This document shows positions 1 through 5,843 of a stretch of 6,410 nucleotides of DNA, one piece after another. The translations under genes were made by a program, and so were the position numbers. The notes below the pieces were generated by a model. The model saw nothing but the letters and a program-made list of their open reading frames with translations, ran no database searches and was not told the origin of the DNA. Position 1 is the first letter of the stretch. Every line of letters starts with the position of its first letter. The DNA is from Planctomycetota bacterium (lineage in GTDB: Bacteria; Planctomycetota; UBA1135; UBA2386), in NCBI GenBank assembly GCA_947455805.1, contig CANGSN010000195.1:1-6410 (forward strand). Direction: 5' to 3'.

Positions 1-89
1 CCACCAGCTTGCGGCAGCCCGAGGACATGCCGCACCGCCGCGGCACGCCGCGCGGACCCGGCGCGCACCGCCCAGATTCGGCCCCCTAA
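1..89 (+). CDS. Possible 3' tail of an upstream gene (partial, unidentified)
   Basis: Reading from base 3, frame 3 gives 28 codons and a TAA stop at 87-89. The peptide begins TSLRQPEDMPHRRG and ends PDSAP. I do not recognise it. The case for coding is that 25 of 28 codons end in G or C, against about 22 and 20 in the other two forward frames. The stop also falls inside a C4/G4 hairpin followed by TTTT, as expected at a gene end. Against it, the fragment is short, rich in Pro, Arg and His, and has no recognisable motif. Forward frame 1 is also open, to 231, and a reverse reading cannot be excluded. If real, the gene begins left of the window. Confidence 0.3.
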   Translation, partial: TSLRQPEDMPHRRGTPRGPGAHRPDSAP

Positions 90-97
90 GGGGTTTT
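81..97 (+). terminator. Short C4/G4 hairpin plus TTTT, possible intrinsic terminator
   Basis: CCCC (82-85) can pair with GGGG (90-93) around a CTAA loop, and TTTT follows directly at 94-97. G81 and G80 could add wobble pairs with T94 and T95. The T run lies only on the forward side, so it would act on a transcript coming from the left edge. The stem is short for an intrinsic terminator. It is the only hairpin in the window that is followed by a T run. Confidence 0.35.
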
Positions 98-138
98 CCG
101 CTGATCAGCCCCGCGAACGCGCGACGACAGCAGAGGGG

Positions 139-157
139 CCACGACCGCGCGTCGTGG
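139..157. repeat. Perfect 7-bp inverted repeat (stem-loop) in the gap before the FG-GAP gene
   Basis: CCACGAC (139-145) and GTCGTGG (151-157) are exact reverse complements around the 5-base loop CGCGC. A G-T wobble at 138/158 could extend the stem. It lies 140 bp upstream of the start at 298 and about 50 bp past the possible gene end at 89. No T run follows on either strand. It could be a second terminator for the left-hand gene, an operator, or chance in very GC-rich DNA. Confidence 0.35.
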
Positions 158-222
158 TGCCGTTCGTCATGACCAGACATCCACCCATGGAGCCGCGGGG
201 AGAAGCCCAACGGGCGCTGCCG

Positions 223-235
223 GAGCCCTAGGCTC
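223..235. repeat. Small inverted repeat centred on CTA upstream of the FG-GAP gene
   Basis: GAGCC (223-227) and GGCTC (231-235) flank CTA, 63 bp before the ATG at 298. The position would suit an operator or 5'-UTR hairpin. At 5 bp it is within what chance could give, and I see no convincing -35/-10 pair around it. The rest of 90-297 holds nothing else I can support apart from the 139-157 stem and the ribosome binding site. Confidence 0.15.
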
Positions 236-286
236 AGCGCAGCGTCTGCTCCCCGAAGTCACGCGACGAACGACGACCCGTCAGAC

Positions 287-292
287 AGGAGG
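287..292 (+). promoter_or_regulatory. Shine-Dalgarno site AGGAGG for the FG-GAP gene
   Basis: AGGAGG ends 5 bases before the ATG at 298, which is near-ideal spacing. It fixes the start and is the strongest ribosome binding site in the window. Confidence 0.8.
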
Positions 293-297
293 AGCAG

Positions 298-2133
298 ATG
301 CCGACCCATCGTGGAGTCGCACCGCGGACGGCCGCGGGCTGGATCTCGTTCGTTCCCGCGGTCGTGTTCGTGTCCATGTTCGTGCGCGGCCTCGCCGCGC
401 AGACTCTGCACCCGTTCGAGCCGCCGCGCAGCAGCTCGTCGTTCAGCATGTCGGCAGCGGCGGGCATCCTCGACGTCAATCGCGACGCGAGCCCCGACGT
501 CATCGTGCCCGGCCCGTTCGCCGGCACGCTGGTCACCACCCTCGACGAGAACGGCGTCGCCTTGCGCACCAACGGCACGGGGCCCGCGGTCACCATCGCC
601 CCGGGCTCGTCGTTCCCGCCGGCGATCCTGGCGATGACCAGCGGCGCGTTCGACGGCGACGACCGCGACGACCTGATCACCGTGACCGCGGTCGGCAGCG
701 TGCACTTCCACCGCAACCTCGGCTCGTCGCGCCCCGACCGCGCCAGCTTCGCGCCGGACGTGCTCGTCGACAGCCTGCTCGCCGGTTGGCCGATCAGCCC
801 GATGTTCGTCAACTACGCGTTCCCCGCGATGACCACCTGCGATCTCGACGCCGACGGGATCCTCGACGTCCTGCTCGCCGGCGGGCCGGTCAACCGGGTC
901 GCCGGCAACACGATCCCCGGCGTCGTCGCCTTCTACCGCGGCCTCGGCGGCGGGACCTTCCAGGCGATGCACCACACGCTGAGCGGCAGCGCGATCGACC
1001 TGGAGGTCGCGGACCTCGACGGCAACGGCCACGTCGACCACGTCGTCGTGCTGGTCGAGAACGGCTTCTCCGGCGTGTTCAGCAACGAACTCGTGCACCT
1101 CGCCTACAGCAACGGGACGTTCGCCGCGACCGGTTGGCCGCAGCCGGTCGGCCCGGGGCGCATGACCTGCCTCGAGCTCGCCGACGTGCTGGGCGACGCC
1201 AACCTCGACTACGTGCTCGGCCAGATCTCGACCGTCGGCGGTTCCCTCGCCGGGCTCGTCTACTGCTTCGGCGGCGACGGCGCCGGCAACGTGGTCGGCT
1301 CGTCCTGGGGCTTGCTGCCGCTGTCGGCGAACACCACCGGCCTCGGCGACTTCATCGCGTCGGTGCAGACCGGCGACTGGAACCGCGACGGCCACGTCGA
1401 CGTGGCGGTGCTGCGCGGCTTCGTGCAGCCGCCGCCGGCCTACTCGGCGCTGACCGCGCAGTTCGCCAACGCCGAGCTGCTGGTGGCGATGGGGCCGAAC
1501 GTCGCCGCCTCCACCTTCGAGTCGATCGTGCTGCCGGGGCGCCTCACCTATGCCGGCTCGAGCTCCGGTGCGTTCGCCTACCTGCCGCTCGTCTCGGCCC
1601 CCGATTCCCTGCGCGCACTCGACCTCGGCGGCGACGGCAGCGTCGACTTCGCCGTGCCGGCGCTGTGGACGACCAGCAACCAGCCGCTGCTCGCCACGCT
1701 GCGCAACGCCACCCCACCGGGGCCGGGCGACGCGTGCCTGACGAAGATCGGCGATCCGTCGGGCGGCGATCCCGACCATCCGGCGCGCCTGGGCTTCGAA
1801 GGCGGCAGACCGGTGCCCGGCAACGCCGCGTTCGCCGTCACCGTGCAGAACCTCGAAGGCGGCTGCGTCGCCGGCGTGATCTGGGGACCGATCGGCATCC
1901 CGAACCTGTTCGTCGCCTACGGCATCACCGCCAACCTCGCACCGCTGCACTACGGCACGGCGACGCTGGTCTCTGGCTCGGGCTCCGGCGACGGCTTCCT
2001 CAGCGTGCCGATGCCGATCCCGCCGGTGCCGGCCCTCGTCGGCGACGCGGGCTGCTTCCAGGTCGCGTTCTACGACCACGTGCGCGACGTCTTCGGTGGC
2101 ACGCAGGCGACCGGGTTGTGGATCGGCAACTGA
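298..2133 (+). CDS. Secreted FG-GAP/VCBS-repeat beta-propeller protein
   Basis: This 611-residue protein has an N-terminal signal peptide: basic residues at 5 and 10, a hydrophobic stretch at about 12-29, and a likely cut after LAA (residue 34). Seven D-rich loops follow at 59-67 (DVNRDASPD), 119-125, 182-190 (DLDADGILD), 239-247 (DLDGNGHVD), 296-304, 360-368 (DWNRDGHVD) and 442-450 (DLGGDGSVD). Most are 57-64 residues apart, which fits a seven-bladed FG-GAP/VCBS propeller with calcium sites. Loop 5 is degenerate. Residues about 478-611 form a separate C-terminal module with cysteines 480, 523 and 586, ending GLWIGN, and resemble the tail of the next gene. The role is unknown; such propellers are usually exported and bind surface ligands or partners. 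No catalytic domain is visible. The start has an AGGAGG site. The gene stands alone and converges on the next one. Confidence 0.9.
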   Translation: MPTHRGVAPRTAAGWISFVPAVVFVSMFVRGLAAQTLHPFEPPRSSSSFSMSAAAGILDVNRDASPDVIVPGPFAGTLVTTLDENGVALRTNGTGPAVTIAPGSSFPPAILAMTSGAFDGDDRDDLITVTAVGSVHFHRNLGSSRPDRASFAPDVLVDSLLAGWPISPMFVNYAFPAMTTCDLDADGILDVLLAGGPVNRVAGNTIPGVVAFYRGLGGGTFQAMHHTLSGSAIDLEVADLDGNGHVDHVVVLVENGFSGVFSNELVHLAYSNGTFAATGWPQPVGPGRMTCLELADVLGDANLDYVLGQISTVGGSLAGLVYCFGGDGAGNVVGSSWGLLPLSANTTGLGDFIASVQTGDWNRDGHVDVAVLRGFVQPPPAYSALTAQFANAELLVAMGPNVAASTFESIVLPGRLTYAGSSSGAFAYLPLVSAPDSLRALDLGGDGSVDFAVPALWTTSNQPLLATLRNATPPGPGDACLTKIGDPSGGDPDHPARLGFEGGRPVPGNAAFAVTVQNLEGGCVAGVIWGPIGIPNLFVAYGITANLAPLHYGTATLVSGSGSGDGFLSVPMPIPPVPALVGDAGCFQVAFYDHVRDVFGGTQATGLWIGN

Positions 2134-2135
2134 AC

Positions 2136-2154
2136 GCGGCCAGCGCCGGGCCGC
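2136..2154. terminator. GC stem-loop between two convergent genes, possible bidirectional terminator
   Basis: GCGGCC (2136-2141) and GGCCGC (2149-2154) form a perfect 6-bp stem with a 7-base loop. It fills most of the 27-bp gap between the stops at 2133 and 2161. Neither strand has a T run after it, so it is not a classic intrinsic terminator. Position is the main evidence. Confidence 0.4.
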
Positions 2155-2160
2155 CGCCGC

Positions 2161-3225
2161 TCAGCCGATCGTCAGTCGCAGCGTGTCGGTGAGCACGATC
2201 TGCGGATCGGCGCAGCCGCCGACGCCGAACAGGTCGAGCCCCTGCATGCCGACCTGCGCACCGAGCAGCCCGAGGCTGTTCGGGATCGGCAGCATCACGT
2301 TGCTGCCGGCGACGACGACCGCCCAATCGTGGCCGATGGTGCAACCGCAGAACGGCAGCGCGATCGCGCTGGTGCCGAAGCCGACGAACGGCGCGCCGGT
2401 GAAGCCGTCGAGCAGCACGCCGAGGCCGCTGCCCGGACGCGTGCTGCCGTAGGCGGTGATCGACGCCGCACCGCAGCCGTGTGCCTGCCGCTGCACGCTG
2501 CCGGTGCCGCCCGGCACGTAGGCGAGGCCGAGCAGGTTGTTGGCAGCACCGGTCGAGCCGAGCGCGTGCGCCTGCCCCGTCGTGGTGTCGATCGCGAACA
2601 GCTGGTCGGCGGCATTGTCGAGCAGGTAGAGCGTTCCCACCTGGCTGTCGTAGGCGAGGGCGTTGGGGTTGATGCTGTTCTGCAGGTTGGCGACGAGCGT
2701 GAACGCACCGGTCAGCCGATCGACGACGTAGAGGCTGTCGCCGCCGGTGCTGGTGCCGAAGAGCGTGTCGGTGCGGCTGTCGTAGCCGAGGTTCAACGTG
2801 CCCGAGATCCCCGACAACCCGCGCAGCGTCGCCAGCCCGGTCGTGCGATCGATCGCGTAGAGGCCGCCGTCGTGCGACGAGCAGCCGTAGAGCTGGCCGT
2901 GCACGCTGTCGTACTCGAGGCCGTGCATCGTCAGCGCGGCGCTGCCGTACGAGCCGACCAGGGTCGCGGCGCCGGTCACGAGGTTGACGGTGAACAAGGC
3001 GTCCTGGCTGCCCGACGACACGAACATCACGCCGGCGGCGGCGTCGTAGGCGAGTGCCAGCGACGTGCCGATCGCAGCTCCCGCGGTAGCCAGCGGCGAC
3101 GTCGCCCCGGTCTGCGGATCGATCGTCACCATGGTGCGGTTGGTGTCGATGGCGACGAGGCGCTGCGCGGCGACGGGGCCGAGCAGCAGGGGAACGAGAA
3201 CGGCGGCGGCGGCGAAGGTCTTCAT
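2161..3225 (-). CDS. Secreted beta-propeller protein with ~44-residue YD...ID..TG repeats
   Basis: I place the start at the ATG at 3225 because it opens a clean signal peptide (MKTFAAAAVLVPLLLGPVAA, likely cut before Q21). GGAG also lies 7 bases upstream on the minus strand. Starting at 3273 would put 16 charged residues before the signal. The mature part of this 354-residue protein has five repeats with TID/AID..TG at about 34, 79, 124, 167 and 211, spaced 43-45 residues. Each is preceded by L.YD...G.LY-type strands, as in YVTN/WD40-like propellers. Residues about 245-354 are a distinct C-terminal module with cysteines 251, 293, 295 and 338, ending TDTLRLTIG. Five repeats is few for a closed propeller, so degenerate blades or oligomers are possible. 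No enzymatic motif is seen. It is probably exported to the periplasm or surface; the ligand is unknown. Confidence 0.85.
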   Translation of the reverse strand: MKTFAAAAVLVPLLLGPVAAQRLVAIDTNRTMVTIDPQTGATSPLATAGAAIGTSLALAYDAAAGVMFVSSGSQDALFTVNLVTGAATLVGSYGSAALTMHGLEYDSVHGQLYGCSSHDGGLYAIDRTTGLATLRGLSGISGTLNLGYDSRTDTLFGTSTGGDSLYVVDRLTGAFTLVANLQNSINPNALAYDSQVGTLYLLDNAADQLFAIDTTTGQAHALGSTGAANNLLGLAYVPGGTGSVQRQAHGCGAASITAYGSTRPGSGLGVLLDGFTGAPFVGFGTSAIALPFCGCTIGHDWAVVVAGSNVMLPIPNSLGLLGAQVGMQGLDLFGVGGCADPQIVLTDTLRLTIG

Positions 3226-3232
3226 GGCGATG

Positions 3233-3236
3233 CTCC
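3233..3236 (-). promoter_or_regulatory. Shine-Dalgarno GGAG that decides the start at 3225
   Basis: On the minus strand, GGAG sits 7 bases before the ATG at 3225 (forward strand CTCC). It supports the shorter start, which begins directly with the signal peptide. Confidence 0.6.
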
Positions 3237-3326
3237 GCCCTTTGGAGCGCCACGGCGCGTCGCGAGCGGACACTTCTCACGGCAGCGGCGACGGCGGCGT
3301 GGCACCGGCGAGGGCGCTTCGCCAGA

Positions 3327-3347
3327 ATGCCCCACGTAAGGGGACAT
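3327..3347 (+). promoter_or_regulatory. Hairpin covering the only SD-like sequence before the DUF2007 gene
   Basis: ATGCCCC (3327-3333) pairs with GGGG (3340-3343) and, across a single bulged A (3344), with CAT (3345-3347). The loop is ACGTAA. The 3' arm holds AAGGGG (3338-3343), the only purine-rich SD-like run before the ATG at 3359, but it ends 15 bases before the ATG, which is longer than usual. A small stem, GGCG/CGCC at 3313-3323, lies just upstream. The element could hide a ribosome site, act as a DNA operator in this divergent gap, or be chance. No -35/-10 pair is clear in 3226-3358. Confidence 0.35.
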
Positions 3348-3358
3348 CGCCGAACACC

Positions 3359-4126
3359 ATGAGCCAACCGATCGAGAGTGTCGCCCGCATCGCCAACACG
3401 CCGGCGCAGGCCAAGATCTTCCTGGCGATGCTGCACGCAGAGGGCATCCCGGCGCGCGTCGACGGCGAGTCGCTGGTCGACGAGTTCGCCGCCAGCCAGC
3501 GCCTGATGAACCTCGTCGGCACGCGCGTGATGGTGCCGACCAGCGCGCTGCAGCGGGCGCAGGAGATCCTGCAGCCGGTGCAGGTCGATCCGGACGAACT
3601 GGAACGCGCAGCATCGGTCGGAGCGGCCACTCGCGCACCCGACCCCGCGTCCACCGCCGCGGCGCAGACCGCCGCCGCCAACTCCACTCGGTCGCTGTTG
3701 CTGGCACTGCTGGCGCTCGCGATCGGCGCGGCCGTGCTGTTCGCGTTCCTGTGGCACCGCGCCGTGAACCGCATCGGCGGCCTCCACCCCGACATCCGCA
3801 CCTTCTGGAGCGACGACATGCTGTGCGAGGAGCGCGTGCGCGACCTGCAACTGCTGCGGCGCAGCCACGACAAGGACCGCGACGGCCTGTTCGAGCGCGT
3901 CGAGATGTTCGGCGCCGGCTCGAAGCCGGTCGCGGTCTACGACCAGTACGTCGATGGCATCTACCTGCGCTGCGTCGAGTCGCGCCCCGACGGCCTGACG
4001 GTGACGTGGACCGACGAGGACCGCGACGGCCTGTTCGACGTCGGCGTCGTCGCCGATCGCCAGGGCAAGGAACTGCAGACGCTGCGCTGGGTCGCGGGGA
4101 CCGGGCTCGTGCAGCCGCCGAAGTGA
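3359..4126 (+). CDS. DUF2007-type membrane-anchored protein with two DxDxDG loops
   Basis: In this 255-residue protein, residues about 8-73 match my picture of DUF2007 (putative prokaryotic signal-transducing domain): ARIANTPAQAKIFLAMLHAEGIPARVDGE, split here as ARIANTPAQAKIF (9-21), then LAMLHAEGIPARVDGE (22-37), and later VGTRVMVP (53-60) and a helix to 71. An Ala/Thr/Pro-rich linker (about 82-110) leads to one transmembrane helix (112-132). The C-terminal part has two near-identical acidic loops, DKDRDGLFE (171-179) and DEDRDGLFD (219-227), 48 residues apart, like EF-hand-type calcium loops. I chose the ATG at 3359 because the domain begins within ten residues. In-frame sequence upstream to 3065 is antisense to the neighbouring gene's start and looks non-coding. 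The function is unknown. A sensor or adaptor at the membrane is inference. The gene diverges from the propeller gene and converges on the next. Confidence 0.85.
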   Translation: MSQPIESVARIANTPAQAKIFLAMLHAEGIPARVDGESLVDEFAASQRLMNLVGTRVMVPTSALQRAQEILQPVQVDPDELERAASVGAATRAPDPASTAAAQTAAANSTRSLLLALLALAIGAAVLFAFLWHRAVNRIGGLHPDIRTFWSDDMLCEERVRDLQLLRRSHDKDRDGLFERVEMFGAGSKPVAVYDQYVDGIYLRCVESRPDGLTVTWTDEDRDGLFDVGVVADRQGKELQTLRWVAGTGLVQPPK

Positions 4127-4187
4127 CGGCAGCGGCAATTCTCCTCTCGCCGGACACGGCGCTGGTCACGCTGCTGTGCACGGCGGC

Positions 4188-5156
4188 TCACCGCAGCCGC
4201 ACGACCGTGATCCGGTCGGCGGCCGCGACCGCAAACATCGGTGCGTGCGGGTGCTTCGCGAACGGCGGGATCGCTTCGAGCGTGCGGGTGCCACGCAGCC
4301 AGCCGATGCTCGATCGCTGGCGGCCTGTCGGCAGGTGCGGCCACTCGCGAACCACCACACCGTCCGCGAGCCGAACGAGTCGTGGATGCTCGTACAGCGC
4401 GAGCACGTGCTCCCGGTCGAACGGCACGAGCGTGCCGTTGGGTATCGGCCGCGCCACCTGTGCGAGCGAGCGCGCACTCGGCAGCTCCAGCAAGCGCAAG
4501 CTCGGCGTCGTCGGCACGTCGTCGAGGTTGTCCGCCCCGCACGCCAGCAGCAGTCGCGTGTCGTCGAGAAAGAGCAGGCTCTCGACCTCATGGTCGATGC
4601 CGAGACGAACGCCATCCTGGTCGAGGACACGAGGATCGGCGAGCACGTCTTCGATCGACCAGACGTTGGCGACGTCGAACGGGTGCCAGTACCAGCCGGC
4701 CGATGCGAGCCACTTGCCGCCTGGGCTCATCGCGAGGCGCGAATGGAACAGATCGATCGGCTTGCGGTCGACACCGTCCGTCAGGCAGCGCCCCGTTGCC
4801 GCTTCCTCGATGTCGATGCGGCAGTACTTGCGCGGACAGTGGGCGATGGCCTCTCTACCGTCCGGCAGCAGCAGGAACGTGAAGGGGTACTCGTAGACGT
4901 TCGCGAAGTAGAAGCTGCGGTCGAGTTCGCGCAGTACGCGCCCCTGGTCGAACAGCACCGCCTTGGTCCCGTAGCGCTCGAGCAGCACCGTGAACCGCCC
5001 CGTCGGTGACACGACTGCACGATCGAATCGGAAGCTCACTCCGAAGCGCCTCCCGTGCACCGTGCCATCGAGGTCGAAACGCGCACCACCGTCGGCGTCG
5101 TCCACCAGGGTCTCGCCGTCCCAGCGCAAGGAGCGCACGCCGGCCGCGGGGATCAC
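4188..5156 (-). CDS. WD40-like conserved cytoplasmic protein of unknown function
   Basis: This 322-residue protein has no signal peptide or membrane helix. It reads as a run of beta-strands with propeller-style turns: VVSPTGRFTVLLE (48-60), LLPDGREAIAHCP (96-108), FHSRLAMSPGGKWLASAGW followed by YWHPFD (137-161), and a closing strand APMFAVAAADRITVVRL (305-321). The FHSRL..SP.G.WL.SAGW.WHP block recalls a widespread bacterial hypothetical family, but I cannot name it. The start is GTG at 5156. An in-frame TAG lies four codons upstream (5169-5171), so the frame cannot begin much earlier. The SD is weak (GAAGAG, 3 bases away). A 61-bp gap separates its stop from the convergent DUF2007 gene. Its only visible stem (4183-4200, 6 bp) overlaps this stop codon and is weak. 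No catalytic residues stand out; binding or scaffold function is inferred from the fold only. Confidence 0.8.
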   Translation of the reverse strand: MIPAAGVRSLRWDGETLVDDADGGARFDLDGTVHGRRFGVSFRFDRAVVSPTGRFTVLLERYGTKAVLFDQGRVLRELDRSFYFANVYEYPFTFLLLPDGREAIAHCPRKYCRIDIEEAATGRCLTDGVDRKPIDLFHSRLAMSPGGKWLASAGWYWHPFDVANVWSIEDVLADPRVLDQDGVRLGIDHEVESLLFLDDTRLLLACGADNLDDVPTTPSLRLLELPSARSLAQVARPIPNGTLVPFDREHVLALYEHPRLVRLADGVVVREWPHLPTGRQRSSIGWLRGTRTLEAIPPFAKHPHAPMFAVAAADRITVVRLR

Positions 5157-5183
5157 GATCTCTTCGCTCTACAAGGGAACCAC

Positions 5184-5195
5184 CTCGTCCACGAG
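5184..5195. promoter_or_regulatory. Inverted repeat CTCGT-CC-ACGAG in a divergent promoter gap
   Basis: CTCGT (5184-5188) and ACGAG (5191-5195) flank CC in the 87-bp gap between divergent starts at 5156 and 5244. Any shared promoter and operator for the two genes must lie in or near here. The repeat is short, and I see no confident -35/-10 elements on either strand, so operator status is speculative. Confidence 0.2.
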
Positions 5196-5243
5196 ACGCG
5201 CAGCATCCCCGCCGGTCGGGACCGAGGCTAGCATCGCCTGCGC

Positions 5244-5624
5244 ATGACGAAGGTGGACCTGCAGCGGCGCCGACGGCTGGTGGCGCGCTTGCGTCGGCTG
5301 CGCCGCTGCGACCGCTGGCTGCGCGGCGCGCTGCTCCATCGCGCGTTCGCGGTACAGCTCGGCGCCGGCGTGGCGATCGTGCTCGCGGCAGCGACGTTCG
5401 CCTTGGGCTGCCGCAAGGAGCTCAGCCGCTTCGGTTACCAGTGGCTGGGCCCACGCGAACAGGATCTCCACACGTCGGCGCCGCCGTACATGGACTGGGA
5501 CATCCACGGCATTCTGTTCGGCGCGCTCGCTTTCCTAGTCGGTACGGTGTGCCTCGCGGCACCGACGATCGCTCGCCGCCAGCTCCATCGTCGGCGACGG
5601 CCGAACCAGCGAGCGGATGCCTGA
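5244..5624 (+). CDS. Small basic membrane protein with two transmembrane helices, unknown function
   Basis: This 126-residue protein is one I do not recognise. The N-terminus (residues 7-27) is densely arginine-rich (QRRRRLVARLRRLRRCDRWL). Two hydrophobic helices follow, at about 34-55 and 88-109, and the tail is basic again (111-119). By the positive-inside rule both ends face the cytoplasm and the 57-87 loop faces out. Coding is supported by the helix-loop-helix pattern and by strong G/C bias at third codon positions. Reverse frames here give only Arg/Ala/Gln-rich readings. The ATG at 5244 follows an in-frame TAG at 5229-5231, so the protein cannot be much longer. The ribosome site is poor (GAGG is 16 bases away). 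It diverges from the WD40-like gene and could share its regulation. Confidence 0.65.
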   Translation: MTKVDLQRRRRLVARLRRLRRCDRWLRGALLHRAFAVQLGAGVAIVLAAATFALGCRKELSRFGYQWLGPREQDLHTSAPPYMDWDIHGILFGALAFLVGTVCLAAPTIARRQLHRRRRPNQRADA

Positions 5625-5652
5625 CGGGCGCGGCTTGACAGGACTGCGCAGC

Positions 5653-5679
5653 TGGGCCGCAATCGCCCGTTCGGGCCCA
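5653..5679. terminator. Stem-loop in the convergent gap after the two-helix gene
   Basis: TGGGCC (5653-5658) can pair with GGCCCA (5674-5679). Alternatively GCCC (5665-5668) pairs with GGGC (5673-5676) around GTTC. The two structures exclude each other. They begin 29 bases after the stop at 5624. No T run follows. This is a terminator candidate by position only. The rest of the 219-bp gap (5625-5843) shows no gene I would call. Confidence 0.25.
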
Positions 5680-5736
5680 TGCGCTCCTGGTTGCTCCTCC
5701 TGCTCGAGCTCGTGGCCGAGTCCGTCGCGTGGTGAT

Positions 5737-5760
5737 TGTGACTCGCCGATCCTCGTCACA
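5737..5760. repeat. Inverted repeat TGTGAC-N12-GTCACA in the convergent gap
   Basis: TGTGAC (5737-5742) and GTCACA (5755-5760) are exact reverse complements with a 12-base spacer. The pair lies between convergent gene ends at 5624 and 5844, so a terminator-type stem for the leftward phosphatase transcript is more likely than an operator. No T run is present. Confidence 0.25.
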
Positions 5761-5843
5761 CGACCGAGAGCGGCCACGCGCTGGTCCCACCGCGGTGTCG
5801 CGCCGCCACGACGCGGAAGAGATCCCCCACGGGCCGGACTGCT

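Noticed and set aside
259..2079. 606-residue open frame on the minus strand, antisense to the FG-GAP gene
   Set aside because: It is a run of Arg, Ala, Val, Asp and Glu without a signal peptide, motif or ribosome site. The plus-strand frame has a signal peptide, regular calcium loops and AGGAGG. Long antisense frames are expected in DNA this GC-rich.
786..2192. 468-residue plus-strand frame inside the FG-GAP gene
   Set aside because: It is extremely Arg-rich and out of frame with the well-supported protein. No domain is visible.
3226..3273. 16-residue N-terminal extension of the leftward propeller protein
   Set aside because: It would place charged residues before an intact signal peptide. 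The ATG at 3225 has GGAG 7 bases upstream.
3065..3358. 98-residue N-terminal extension of the DUF2007 protein
   Set aside because: It crosses the signal-peptide region of the divergent gene in antisense, has no domain-like sequence, and the DUF2007 domain begins right after the ATG at 3359.
2000..4138. 712-residue open frame on the minus strand spanning two genes and a gap
   Set aside because: It overlaps the propeller gene out of frame and lies antisense to most of the DUF2007 gene. Its composition is Arg/Ala/His/Gln low-complexity, typical of a shadow frame.
4183..4200. 6-bp stem GCGGCT/AGCCGC as a terminator
   Set aside because: It overlaps the stop codon of the leftward gene, lies partly in coding sequence and has no T run. 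Similar short stems are common in GC-rich DNA.
3751..5009. Plus-strand frames of 381 and 277 residues over the DUF2007 end and the WD40-like gene
   Set aside because: They are out of frame or antisense to better-supported genes, with Arg-rich composition and no motifs.
5679..5735. 18-codon frame MRSWLLLLLELVAESVAW in the convergent gap
   Set aside because: It looks like a tiny hydrophobic peptide, but it has no ribosome site and one such frame is expected by chance.
5737..5760. CRP/FNR-like operator
   Set aside because: TGTGA and TCACA are present but separated by 14 bases instead of 6, and the site is between convergent gene ends rather than near a promoter.
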